From Puniceicoccales bacterium (GTDB taxonomy: Bacteria; Verrucomicrobiota; Verrucomicrobiia; Opitutales; JAIRKQ01), in contig JAITRI010000015.1 in NCBI GenBank assembly GCA_031288455.1, positions 1 through 15,396 on the forward strand: 15,396 nt of DNA. The letters are read 5' to 3'. Below, in pieces: positions 1 to 7,931 of this stretch. The notes beneath the pieces were generated by a model. It was given only the letters and a program-made list of their open reading frames with translations, ran no database searches and had not been told where the DNA came from. Position numbers and translations under genes: made by a program. Numbering within the stretch: position 1 is the first letter of the stretch; each line of letters starts with the position of its first letter.

Positions 1-28
1 GAAAACTAAAGATAAAATCGTCGGAAAA

Positions 29-1726
29 CTATGAACTTTCAGACGCGACGTCCATTGACTGGTCTTCTGCGGCAACCGCTGAAATCGGTGTCGTTCCCTC
101 CTCCTCCGCGGAATACGACGGCGTGGGAGAGTCACTCCCTGTGTGATTTTCGCGCAGGAAAGGTGCATCATCATCCACATCTTCGCCGGCGGCGGTGTCA
201 TCGGTACACGACCTGTGCATTTTCGCGTCTTCACGCTCCGCAGCGGATTTCTGCGGCTGCATTATGCTCGTGGAAATGAGCGTGCCGTTTTCGAATTCCG
301 CCACGTATCCTTCGCAAATCAACCAGTGCAAATTTTTTAGCAGCTCGTAATTGTGCGGCAGTTCCTTCCCGGTCGCTTCAGCGGCGCTGTCCAAGTCATC
401 GAACACCGCATCGTCTGCGCCGGGATTTTTATCGGAAGCGGCAAAATCTTCACCGGCGGAAGATGGCGCGCATTGGGAACAGAGGGAAACCACAGAAATC
501 CCGGGATTGGCATCTATGCGCGAAATTATCCGCTGGATGTCATCGGCAAAGACATCGCCGGGAGCCCTGAATTTGCGACGAATGCCTGAAATGTAGCTGA
601 TGCCGGATTTTCCTCCGATTTTGTAAATTGTGAAACCGGAACGGCGCAACCGCCCGCGCAAATTATTGGCAAAATTCAGCGGAAAAGTCTTCTCGTGCTC
701 GATCGCCATAAAAATCGATTTGCTCAGTGGACTGTGCGGCATGGCGCTGAACGTCTCTCCCGTCAGGCGCACGGAGTCGTAGTGCGTAATCGTCTTGTCC
801 TTGAGATTTTCAGCGAAATATTTGCGCACCTCCATGGGAGATTTCAGTTCAATCGCGCCGCCCGCTGCACCGCAATCCTTCGGAGTTAGAACGGCGGCCT
901 TTGCCGACGCCGCACGCCAGTTTTCTATTTCCTGCGGATCGGTGATTTTTTCGATCTTCTCCTTGAACCTTTCGAATGGCACACGCGGAAGAAATGTGTC
1001 GCAGTGGTCCATCAGGATCTCGTGGTATCTGTGATAGTTGGGCGGACACAGAATCTTGCCCGTTATGCCACACCTGTGCAAACATGTGAAATTTCCAGTG
1101 GGCGGAGTGACATCGCGCTCCTCCACGGTGAAATATTTCTCCCTGTGGCTGCTCAAAACATGTGCACTTGCTTCGCTCTCCGTCGCAAATACAAAATTAT
1201 CATCCACCGTCAGGTACAAGTTTTTATCGGCGCCATCGTTCTTTTTTTTCCTGATTACCATCGCGAAACGCTCCGGCTTTTCCAGAAATAATCTTGCCGC
1301 GGTGAACAGTTCATAGGTTTTGTTCGTCGACTTTAGCGCGGAACATATCGCCTCAAACACCATGTCGTTGGGGTAGAACTCCACATCCACAATCGGCTCA
1401 AATCTCGGACGAAACCCGCGCCGATCGGAGAATCCTGGCCGCTTCTGCCATTCACCATCGCGCTTCCGAGAGAATCTATCGGCGGAATGTCCCCCGCCGC
1501 GTGCGCCGTGCGGACGGTCGAATGATCGCCCATTGCTCCGGGGATCTCGGCCGGGAAAGTTGCCGTCGAATTTTCTCCCGCGGCGCTCGCCACCTGACAT
1601 CGGACGCGCACGGCGACCATCATTCCACTCGCGAGAATCACTCCTTCCTACCGTGGGGATTACCCTCTCCCACTTGGGAGATAGCGAAAGATTCTTCAGC
1701 TCGCTCAAATCCACAGTTTCGCCCAT
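29..1726 (-). CDS. Arg/Gly-rich protein with Cys/His cluster, unknown function
   Basis: 565 residues from the ATG at 1726. This start is chosen because GGAG lies 5 nt upstream (1732-1735); an in-frame GTG at 1753 has no such site. Residues about 30-110 are disordered-looking and rich in Arg, Gly, Asp and Ser, with RGG-like pieces such as GARGGG, suggesting RNA or nucleic-acid contact (inference). A folded part follows from about residue 113. It includes VFEAICSALKSTNKTYELF, RLFLEKPERF, and a Cys/His cluster at about 213-242 (FTCLHRCGITGK, then LCPPNYHRYHE and DHC) that could bind metal. The C-terminal third contains a small winged-helix-like piece (LLKNLHWLICEGYVAEFENG) and an acidic Ser-rich tail. 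From memory, the PPNYH...MPF section resembles an uncharacterised Verrucomicrobia/Planctomycetes family; this is not verified. It is the last of three minus-strand genes, 61 bp after the lipoprotein gene. Confidence 0.85.
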   Translation of the reverse strand: MGETVDLSELKNLSLSPKWERVIPTVGRSDSREWNDGRRARPMSGGERRGRKFDGNFPGRDPRSNGRSFDRPHGARGGGHSADRFSRKRDGEWQKRPGFSDRRGFRPRFEPIVDVEFYPNDMVFEAICSALKSTNKTYELFTAARLFLEKPERFAMVIRKKKNDGADKNLYLTVDDNFVFATESEASAHVLSSHREKYFTVEERDVTPPTGNFTCLHRCGITGKILCPPNYHRYHEILMDHCDTFLPRVPFERFKEKIEKITDPQEIENWRAASAKAAVLTPKDCGAAGGAIELKSPMEVRKYFAENLKDKTITHYDSVRLTGETFSAMPHSPLSKSIFMAIEHEKTFPLNFANNLRGRLRRSGFTIYKIGGKSGISYISGIRRKFRAPGDVFADDIQRIISRIDANPGISVVSLCSQCAPSSAGEDFAASDKNPGADDAVFDDLDSAAEATGKELPHNYELLKNLHWLICEGYVAEFENGTLISTSIMQPQKSAAEREDAKMHRSCTDDTAAGEDVDDDAPFLRENHTGSDSPTPSYSAEEEGTTPISAVAAEDQSMDVASESS

Positions 1727-1787
1727 CTTGACTCCATTTGATTCTTCCAGCACAGCGATCGGAATTGACTATCCAATCCACGAAATC

Positions 1788-2288
1788 CTATTGGTTCGAT
1801 TCATGTTTTCTGCGGTCAATTTCGAATCTTTGTCTCTCCAACTCGAATCTCTGCTGCTCCAATTCGCGCTTCTGCCTTTCGATTTCATTGTGTCGCTCTC
1901 TTTCCAATTCCAACTTTTGCTGCTCTAATTTTTCTCTCTCTCTTTCCAATTCGCGTTCGATTTCCATCAGACGCACCTCATCCGGCGAATAGCTGCGAGC
2001 ATCAATGTTTCTGTTCCTCGTCACCATACTGCGCTGAACGCCGGGAGAATTCGCACTGCGGCTGGAGGCATCCCCACCAATGGCACCTCCGGTAAGACCG
2101 CCTATAACACCGCCAATAGCTGCTCCTCCGCGACCGCCGATCGCATAGCCGATGCCAGCTCCGGCACCGGTCCCAATTGCAGCACCCCCAAGCGTTCCGG
2201 ATGTTTCGGAACATCCCTGGAAAAGCAGAGCGGAAAGTGCCAGTGCAAAACATCCCAGTGCAGTGGAGCGTACGTATTTTTTCTTCAT
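1788..2288 (-). CDS. Glycine-zipper lipoprotein with charged C-terminal helix
   Basis: 166 residues from the ATG at 2288 (MKKKYVRST). The track-length extension to 2327 would need a TTG start and would put residues before the signal peptide. The N-terminus is a lipoprotein signal: KKK, a hydrophobic stretch and a lipobox LLFQGC, with Ser after the Cys, so outer-membrane sorting would be expected by the E. coli rule. Next comes a glycine-zipper segment (AAIGTGAGAGIGYAIGGRGG and similar GG/AIGG repeats), a family trait of small membrane-associating proteins. The last 70 residues are almost all Glu, Arg, Gln, Leu and Lys (for example ERELEREREKLEQQ), predicting one long charged helix or coiled coil. 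It lies between prmA and the Arg/Gly-rich protein on the same strand. The role is probably structural at the envelope; no enzyme motif is seen. Confidence 0.88.
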   Translation of the reverse strand: MKKKYVRSTALGCFALALSALLFQGCSETSGTLGGAAIGTGAGAGIGYAIGGRGGAAIGGVIGGLTGGAIGGDASSRSANSPGVQRSMVTRNRNIDARSYSPDEVRLMEIERELEREREKLEQQKLELERERHNEIERQKRELEQQRFELERQRFEIDRRKHESNQ

Positions 2289-2297
2289 CGTGGTCGT

Positions 2298-2327
2298 GAT
2301 ATAGTCACATTTTGTTCCCAAACGCAA
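2298..2327 (-). promoter_or_regulatory. Candidate promoter giving a near-leaderless lipoprotein mRNA
   Basis: On the minus strand TTGCGT (2327-2322) and TATATC (2303-2298) are separated by 18 bp. A start about 7 nt after the -10 falls near 2291, only 2-3 nt before the ATG at 2288. No Shine-Dalgarno sequence precedes that ATG, which agrees with a leaderless message. The elements are imperfect matches and the gene could also be read through from prmA. Confidence 0.35.
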
Positions 2328-2333
2328 GAAAAT

Positions 2334-3224
2334 TTATGCGCGAAAATATACCAATGTGCTCCATTCTCCATCGTCTATGGAATTTTCCAAAAAAGATTCC
2401 CATTTATCCCTAACAATGCGTCCGAAAACACCCATAACGGCCGCGCTTTCACTCCTGAGAATTCCTCCCAAACACAGCAATCCTCCGGATTTTATGGAAT
2501 TCACGAGCAAATGGGCATTCTTCACAAGAGCATCGGCTAAAATGTTAGCCATTAGCAAATCCGTTTGTCTGCCCAACAATTCGATTTTGAAATCACCGAT
2601 GGCAATGTCCATCTGGTCCGGGAAAATACCATTTTCCTGGGCATTTTCCTGCGTGATCCTTATGGCATCCTCGTCGATGTCTATGAATGTGGCGTGCACA
2701 AATCCGAATTTCAGTGCGGAAATGCCGAGGATTCCAGAGCCGCACCCCACATCGATGCAATTTTTTATCACCAAATCCCCAGTTTTTTCGTAGAGGCCTT
2801 TGAACATGACGAGCGCACGTCCACACAGCTGCGTGCTAATGTGCGCACCGGATCCGAATGCCATCCCTGGCTCGACGTATACGCAAACGGAATTTTCGGG
2901 AGCTTTGAATTCCTCCTTCATGAACGTCGGCACCCAACACAAATCTTCGCACTGCCACGGTTTTGCCGATTTTCTATAGACTTTCATCCAATCGTCAGTT
3001 TCAACGTGTGAAATTTTCACGGCGCCGATGTTCCCGAATGCTTCCACTATTCTCGAGAAATCATCCTGTCCGCGCGCTTTATTTTTAAAATATCCGCACA
3101 GCGAATGGGCATCTCCGTCGACGTCATATTCCACGGTCCAGTTTACCATCTCGTGCTCCGCTAGAAATGCGCAAATCGCATCCGCATCGGCCTTTGATGC
3201 AATGGCAGACGAAAATTTTAGCAT
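2334..3224 (-). CDS. prmA: Ribosomal protein L11 methyltransferase (PrmA)
   Basis: 296 residues, within the family's usual length. PrmA uses S-adenosylmethionine to methylate ribosomal protein L11 in the cytoplasm. The N-terminal 110 residues fit the substrate-recognition domain. The methyltransferase core shows the PrmA hallmark EPGMAFGSGAHIST at 118-131 (usual form DPGLAFGTGTHPTT), SAM motif I DVGCGSGILGI at 158-168, the acidic loop IDIDEDAI at 181-188, and ANIL at 226-229, which holds the catalytic-site asparagine loop of this family. The GSGAHIS version is slightly divergent from GTGTHPT. No clear ribosome binding site precedes the ATG at 3224. It is first of three minus-strand genes and divergent from the ABC operon across 143 bp. 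Assignment is firm. Confidence 0.93.
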   Translation of the reverse strand: MLKFSSAIASKADADAICAFLAEHEMVNWTVEYDVDGDAHSLCGYFKNKARGQDDFSRIVEAFGNIGAVKISHVETDDWMKVYRKSAKPWQCEDLCWVPTFMKEEFKAPENSVCVYVEPGMAFGSGAHISTQLCGRALVMFKGLYEKTGDLVIKNCIDVGCGSGILGISALKFGFVHATFIDIDEDAIRITQENAQENGIFPDQMDIAIGDFKIELLGRQTDLLMANILADALVKNAHLLVNSIKSGGLLCLGGILRSESAAVMGVFGRIVRDKWESFLENSIDDGEWSTLVYFRA

Positions 3225-3367
3225 AGCAATTGCCGGAGGAGCCTACTGCTACCGCAATACATATCAACAAAAATTTGAACGATGGCATTTTGGCGGTGCG
3301 ACGTGAACAACTATCATTTTATGGATTGCAATTCTTCGACATTTTTTTAACCCTCGCCTGTGGAATT

Positions 3368-4342
3368 ATGCTGTCCAATGACGCGATAATTGTACGCGAT
3401 CTGACGAAAAAATACTGCGGAAATGTTGCGCTGAATGGCGTGTCATTTTCCGTTAGGCGTGGGGAAGTAGTCGGGCTAATCGGGCCCAATGGAGCCGGGA
3501 AAAGTTCAATTTTGAAAATTTTAGCCGGACTTATTTCCGGCACATCCGGCAGCGTCACCGTCAACGGTATTTCCGTCGCGGAAAATGTCATGCGCGCCAA
3601 GCAACAGATCTCGTTTATGCCGGAAAATAACCCGCTGCCGGACCATCTGCGCGTCGGGGAATATTTGAGGTTTCGCGCCGAATTGAAGGGCGTTCCTTCG
3701 AGAAAAATTCGCGCGAATGCGGAAAAAGTCATGCGCCTGTGCGATCTGTACCACGAGGCGCGCTATCGCATGATAGGGACGCTGTCGAAGGGATACAGGC
3801 AGCGCATTGGCATAGCGGACGCACTATTGGGCGACATCGGCATCGTAATTCTGGACGAGCCGACCATCGGTCTAGATCCGCATCAAATCGTCGGCGTAAG
3901 GAAAACCATTGACTCCAACCGCGGAACGCGAACGATTCTAATATCGAGCCACATTTTATCGGAATTGGAAACCGTCTGCGACAGCTTTATGATAATAAAT
4001 CACGGCAATATCGTTGCCGCCGGAACGATGGATTCGCTGGCAAATGAGGTGCGCGATGAAAATTTTTTCTTTGCCAAAATATGCGGCGACAAATGCGCCG
4101 TAAGGGACACATTGGAACACAACGGCGCGCGGATAATTTCCTTCGAATGGCTGCCGCACAGCGGAGAATGCGCCGTAAAGTTTTATTTGCCGCGGGATGC
4201 CTATCGTCCGCTGCTGCTAAAAATCGTAAATTCGGAAAATTTACTGCTGAAAAAAATTGGAAACGTGGAACTTTCACTGGAGGAAATTTTTCTTCACTCC
4301 ACGCGGCGCTGCAGGGAGAGTGACATTAGCTGTGAGCCATGA
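3368..4342 (+). CDS. ABC transporter ATP-binding protein, GldA type
   Basis: 324 residues from the ATG at 3368. The frame stays open back to 3230, but the conserved family start (AIIVRDLTKKY) begins just after 3368, so the upstream 46 codons are judged non-coding. Motifs: Walker A GPNGAGKS (39-46), Q-loop region FMPENNPLP (83-91, typical of the Gld-type exporter ATPases), signature LSKGYRQR (139-146), Walker B IVILDEP (159-165), D-loop GLDP and switch His in SSH (195). A C-terminal regulatory segment of about 90 residues follows, as in GldA/CcmA-like proteins. It hydrolyses ATP on the cytoplasmic face to drive the permease encoded next. Its stop overlaps the next start (ATGA at 4339-4342), so translation is probably coupled. 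Substrate unknown. Confidence 0.93.
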   Translation: MLSNDAIIVRDLTKKYCGNVALNGVSFSVRRGEVVGLIGPNGAGKSSILKILAGLISGTSGSVTVNGISVAENVMRAKQQISFMPENNPLPDHLRVGEYLRFRAELKGVPSRKIRANAEKVMRLCDLYHEARYRMIGTLSKGYRQRIGIADALLGDIGIVILDEPTIGLDPHQIVGVRKTIDSNRGTRTILISSHILSELETVCDSFMIINHGNIVAAGTMDSLANEVRDENFFFAKICGDKCAVRDTLEHNGARIISFEWLPHSGECAVKFYLPRDAYRPLLLKIVNSENLLLKKIGNVELSLEEIFLHSTRRCRESDISCEP

Positions 4343-5100
4343 AAAACATTTGGACACTATTTAAATATGAAACCTATCGGCTGATTGTGTCGCCGTCAAC
4401 GCACGTGATTTCGCTGATATTTTCACTGTCACTGGTGGCAATCTTCGCCTTTCTTCTGCGGGAATATACTGTGTGTGAGCAGGATGTTCCATTTGCGCAT
4501 ATGTTTTTTCGCTACTGTTGGCTATCCATGTGCGCCGCCGCGGCACTCATAACGATGCGATCATTTTCCGAGGAGTACAGAAGTGGCACGTTTCAGAGTC
4601 TATTTTCCGCGCCGATTGCCCCCATTGAAGCGGTGCTATCGAAGTTTTTCGCCACGTATCTGCTGCTGATATCTCTGTGGCTGTGCACACTTCCGCTGCT
4701 GGCATCCGTCGGAATCCACGTGGGATCCGTATTCTACGACGCCGCATTCGCTGCGCCGTTCAACATAGTCGGTGGAATTTCATTCATGGCTCTTTCCGGA
4801 TTACTCTTCGTTGCCGTCGGAATATTTTCCAGTTCGCTGACTGAAAATCAAGTGATCGCCAGCATGGCAACGTTTTGCATTTTGGTGCCATTTTTCATAA
4901 ATGGGCACGTGCTGGGGAATGGATCGAAGATTTCGAATTTTAGGCTTTTCGATTCATTTTCGGAGGCGATTAATGCGTTCGTCCAACTGGATAATTTCTG
5001 CAGCGGAGTGATTGATTCGCGCGCCGTGGTGTTCTATGTGTCATCCTCCGTGGCGGTGCTGTGCATGAGTGCAGTCGCCGTGCGCAGAAAACTCAACTGA
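4339..5100 (+). CDS. ABC-2 type permease, GldF-like
   Basis: 253 residues with six likely membrane segments (about 23-42, 55-74, 104-124, 142-162, 172-192 and 228-248). The conserved ABC-2 element EEYRSGTFQSLFSAPI lies at 78-93 after the second segment; family members usually carry E-E-x-R-x-G-T-x-E/Q-x-L-x-x-x-P there. It would form the membrane channel powered by the preceding ATPase. The start overlaps the ATPase stop by 4 nt and the next gene follows after 6 nt. The size and neighbours match the GldF subunit of Gld-type systems. Export is more likely than import for the ABC-2 family; cargo cannot be told from sequence. Confidence 0.92.
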   Translation: MKNIWTLFKYETYRLIVSPSTHVISLIFSLSLVAIFAFLLREYTVCEQDVPFAHMFFRYCWLSMCAAAALITMRSFSEEYRSGTFQSLFSAPIAPIEAVLSKFFATYLLLISLWLCTLPLLASVGIHVGSVFYDAAFAAPFNIVGGISFMALSGLLFVAVGIFSSSLTENQVIASMATFCILVPFFINGHVLGNGSKISNFRLFDSFSEAINAFVQLDNFCSGVIDSRAVVFYVSSSVAVLCMSAVAVRRKLN

Positions 5101-5106
5101 TCAAAA

Positions 5107-6531
5107 ATGGATGATTTTCGCAGCAGTAATCGCATGGGAGTGCTCCATTTCCTACTGTGTCTGTCGCTGGCGATTGTTGGCTATTGTGCCGTCAATGTCA
5201 TCTCATCGAAGCATTTCCATCGGCATGTTTTCGGCGCCAAATCCTCCGTTGGATTGAGTGACGATTCCAAGAAGATTTTGGACGGATTGAAGTCCGCCGT
5301 TGAAATTTTCGTCATTTTAGAGAGGACAGGAGAATATTCCGGCGGCCTCGAGCGCTTGGAGAAGGACATCCGCCGCACGCTGAATGAATACGCACAATAT
5401 GCCACTGCGCACAAGTTTACCGCTGAGATCATTGACGTGGCCGAAAACCAGAAGAGATACGCTGAGCTGTGCAGCGAATTTGGAATTTTGCCGACGAATT
5501 CCGTCCTCCTGTCAACGAACGGTAGAGTAAAAGTATTGACCATCAGCGAGCTCTGCCGCGCAAAAAACAGGAAAATCGTTGCGTTCAACGGGGAAGCCGT
5601 GATCTCATCCGCCATTGGAGAGTTGACCGGCGGAGGTGATAGCGTCGCATATTTTCTCGTGGGACACGGGGAATGTGAACTGGGTGGCGTATCGCCCGCC
5701 AGGGGATTGTCGGCGCTGAAGAGCATCGCGAGACAGAAAAATTGCGAGTTTCGCCCGCTTAATCTGTACGGAAGCAGAAGCATTCCGGAGGATGCGAATT
5801 TAGTTGTAATCGCCGGCGCAAGGAGTAAATTGCTCGGCTTTGAAATGGAAATTTTGCGGGACTATGTGAACAATAGGAATGGCAAGATCGTCGTGGCCCT
5901 CGATGTCAATTTCGACAGCGGCATGAGGAATTTTTTCGGCGACTACGGAATTTTTGTCGGAGAAAATCTCATTCCGTCCGCCGCCGGAAATTCGACGAAT
6001 TTCTCCGATGACACCATAGTTAAGCGATTTGCGCAGCACAAAATAAACGAGAAGCTCATAGAGTTCTGCGTTGGAATTGCGGTCGGTGGCATGTGCGAAG
6101 TAAAATGTGCTCCCTGGTTTGTGGATGACGGAAAATTTGAAGTGACGGAATTGCTGCAGACGGACGATGGAATCGGCATTCGCGGGGATGATGGGCAGAG
6201 AGGACCATATTTCATAGCGGCGCTCTCCGAGAGAAAAAAATTTGACCAGTTGGAGACAATTGCAAACGCCGGGAAAATCCTCGTCATCGGCAATGCGGAT
6301 CTAATTTCCAACGCCAAAATTAATCTTTTGGGCAACAGGATCTTTTGGCTGGGAGTGATCGACTACATGCTGCGCGGCGAAAGCACTTGGAAGTTCGACG
6401 AAATAAATGTTGAAAGCTGCCGATTGGCACTGTCGAGGGGAGAGCTGGCGAAAATTTGCCTGCGTGCGCTGGCTTTACCCGTCAGTTTTCTGCTATTGGC
6501 GATGATTGTTGCACTGCAGAGGCGCAGATGA
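5107..6531 (+). CDS. GldG-like ABC transporter auxiliary protein
   Basis: 474 residues, membrane-anchored at both ends: a segment at about 11-30 and another at about 450-469 followed by RRR. The large part between them would face away from the cytoplasm. It carries the ABC-transporter auxiliary domain seen in GldG and IFT52-like proteins: FNGEAVISSAIGELT (160-174), LVGHGE (184-189), then GLSALKSIARQ and IPEDANLVVIAGARSKL followed by a Rossmann-like strand IVVALDVN. Known relatives pair with GldF permeases; the biochemical role is not well defined. An in-frame ATG at 5134 (MGVLHFLL) is an alternative start that leaves the membrane segment intact. The stop overlaps the next start at 6528-6531. 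Confidence 0.88.
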   Translation: MDDFRSSNRMGVLHFLLCLSLAIVGYCAVNVISSKHFHRHVFGAKSSVGLSDDSKKILDGLKSAVEIFVILERTGEYSGGLERLEKDIRRTLNEYAQYATAHKFTAEIIDVAENQKRYAELCSEFGILPTNSVLLSTNGRVKVLTISELCRAKNRKIVAFNGEAVISSAIGELTGGGDSVAYFLVGHGECELGGVSPARGLSALKSIARQKNCEFRPLNLYGSRSIPEDANLVVIAGARSKLLGFEMEILRDYVNNRNGKIVVALDVNFDSGMRNFFGDYGIFVGENLIPSAAGNSTNFSDDTIVKRFAQHKINEKLIEFCVGIAVGGMCEVKCAPWFVDDGKFEVTELLQTDDGIGIRGDDGQRGPYFIAALSERKKFDQLETIANAGKILVIGNADLISNAKINLLGNRIFWLGVIDYMLRGESTWKFDEINVESCRLALSRGELAKICLRALALPVSFLLLAMIVALQRRR

Positions 6532-7817
6532 TGAAACGAAAAATACTAATTTTAATTGCTTTGAATATTATTCTGCTGGTGGTAATTTGCCACTGGTTTC
6601 TCAAAAATTACAGCACCACCGAGCGGCGCAATCCGGCGGATTCGCTGCGCGGAATTGACAAAATTTGCGTGCAGCAATTGGAGTCCGGCCGTGAATTTCA
6701 TCTGCGGAAATCACAGAGAACGGGAGCCTGGAATGTCGCCTGGGGATTGAATATTTGGCCGGCCAATGTGTACGCGATCGATCAGTTCTGCTGGAAAATG
6801 CAGCCATATTTCCTGCAGGCTCTCGATAAAATACAGCCGCAGGGGGACTATGAGGTGACAATTTTCGAGAGCGGAATTCCAAAGAGCGCGAAATTGAGCG
6901 CCGAGGAGATGGGATCAGTGTTTGCGCAAGTCGGAAGCGCCGATGACGCAAACTTTTACCGCATCTTCCTGGACAACAGTATTTTTGCGCACGTTAGGAG
7001 CAACTGCGGCATATTCAAGCTAAAGTTGAACCGCGGGGAGTTTGTTTTCACAAGGCGGCACGGGAAATGGTCCATTGGCGCGCCGGCATCGAATTTGCAC
7101 CCAAATGACGAGCTGATCGCTGAGTTTTTCCGAGAAATTTTCTCGCTGAATGGCACCGTCGATCCGCGGCAGTACGAAAATGTTATGCATCCGACGCTGG
7201 CAATCACGCTCTACGGTGGAAATTCCAGCGAGCGCGTGAAATTTTTGGATGTGGACGGAACAATCTGCCTGGCGCAGAATGATGCCGCCGACTTGTCATT
7301 CGGGATCGACCGCGAGGCTTTTTTGAGAATTGAAAACGCCATTGAAAATTTGCTAAAGTTCAACGTTTTCCCGTCCGTCGACTGCGAAGAAATCAGCATC
7401 GTTTTACAGGACAGCGGCGAACATTTCAATTTTCATGACCTGAGAAATCACGGCCCTTGGCAATTTACGCATTCGAAAAATGGAGAGCTCAGCGTCCAGG
7501 AAATTTCCAGGGAGAAAGTGAGCGAAATGGTGGAATTTTTGAAAAATACGGAGTCCCTCGGCATCGTCCACGAAATGCGCGACGAAATCAAATGCGGCTC
7601 ATTGTCCATGATTGATGGGGCCGGCAATCAACAAATTTTCAACATCCACAGAAACGGAAATAGAATTTTCATCGAGCCGAACGAGCAGGATATTAGGTTC
7701 GAAGTGCGCGATGACTTTTTGGATATGCTGTTCGCAAAGATGGGGGACATTTTCCATCCGAAAACAGAGGAACGCCCGGCGGAAGATTCTCGTTCCACGG
7801 CAACACCGGAGGAGTGA
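6528..7817 (+). CDS. DUF4340-like membrane-anchored protein
   Basis: 429 residues from ATG 6528, with a second ATG directly after at 6531. AGAGG at 6518-6522 sits 5 nt before the first. An upstream in-frame start at 6456 would add 24 residues copied out of frame from the preceding gene and is rejected. One N-terminal membrane segment (ILILIALNIILLVVICHWFL) is followed by a long soluble domain rich in beta-type strands and repeated sections that begin like LRGIDKICVQQLESGREFHLRK, as expected for DUF4340 proteins. These are regularly found downstream of GldG-like genes. It is the last gene of the operon and probably part of the same complex outside the cytoplasm. The family call rests on context and general shape more than on a signature. 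Confidence 0.8.
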   Translation: MMKRKILILIALNIILLVVICHWFLKNYSTTERRNPADSLRGIDKICVQQLESGREFHLRKSQRTGAWNVAWGLNIWPANVYAIDQFCWKMQPYFLQALDKIQPQGDYEVTIFESGIPKSAKLSAEEMGSVFAQVGSADDANFYRIFLDNSIFAHVRSNCGIFKLKLNRGEFVFTRRHGKWSIGAPASNLHPNDELIAEFFREIFSLNGTVDPRQYENVMHPTLAITLYGGNSSERVKFLDVDGTICLAQNDAADLSFGIDREAFLRIENAIENLLKFNVFPSVDCEEISIVLQDSGEHFNFHDLRNHGPWQFTHSKNGELSVQEISREKVSEMVEFLKNTESLGIVHEMRDEIKCGSLSMIDGAGNQQIFNIHRNGNRIFIEPNEQDIRFEVRDDFLDMLFAKMGDIFHPKTEERPAEDSRSTATPEE

Positions 7818-7856
7818 AGCTCACAGGCGGCAGTTGTAATTTTTGAGAAAAGTTAT

Positions 7857-7891
7857 CGTAAAAACATTGACTTTTGCACCCGTAAAAACAT
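7857..7891 (+). repeat. Direct repeat pair upstream of coiled-coil gene
   Basis: CGTAAAAACAT occurs at 7857-7867 and again at 7881-7891, a 24-bp period that puts both copies on nearly the same helix face. TTGACT (7867-7872), a good -35-like hexamer, begins at the end of the first copy, though no convincing -10 follows at 16-18 bp. The pair lies in the 114-bp gap after the DUF4340-like gene and may be an operator. Function is inference. Confidence 0.45.
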
Positions 7892-7931
7892 GAATTATGT
7901 GTACCCCCTGTTAAACGCAAGCGGCTAGCAC

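Noticed and set aside
1533..1928. 131-residue plus-strand ORF
   Set aside because: It spans the ends of two well-supported minus-strand genes, and its Ser/Leu/Gln-rich tail is the reverse reading of the Glu/Arg-rich helix.
3230..3367. N-terminal extension of the GldA-type ATPase
   Set aside because: The added 46 residues have no family resemblance, and the conserved N-terminus begins just after ATG 3368.
3225..3367. Riboswitch or shared operator between prmA and the ABC operon
   Set aside because: I found no convincing paired structure, inverted repeat or clear promoter pair in this 143-bp gap.
5181..5783. 200-residue minus-strand ORF
   Set aside because: It lies antisense to the GldG-like gene, whose motifs and coupled start and stop are clear; the antisense product has no recognisable feature.
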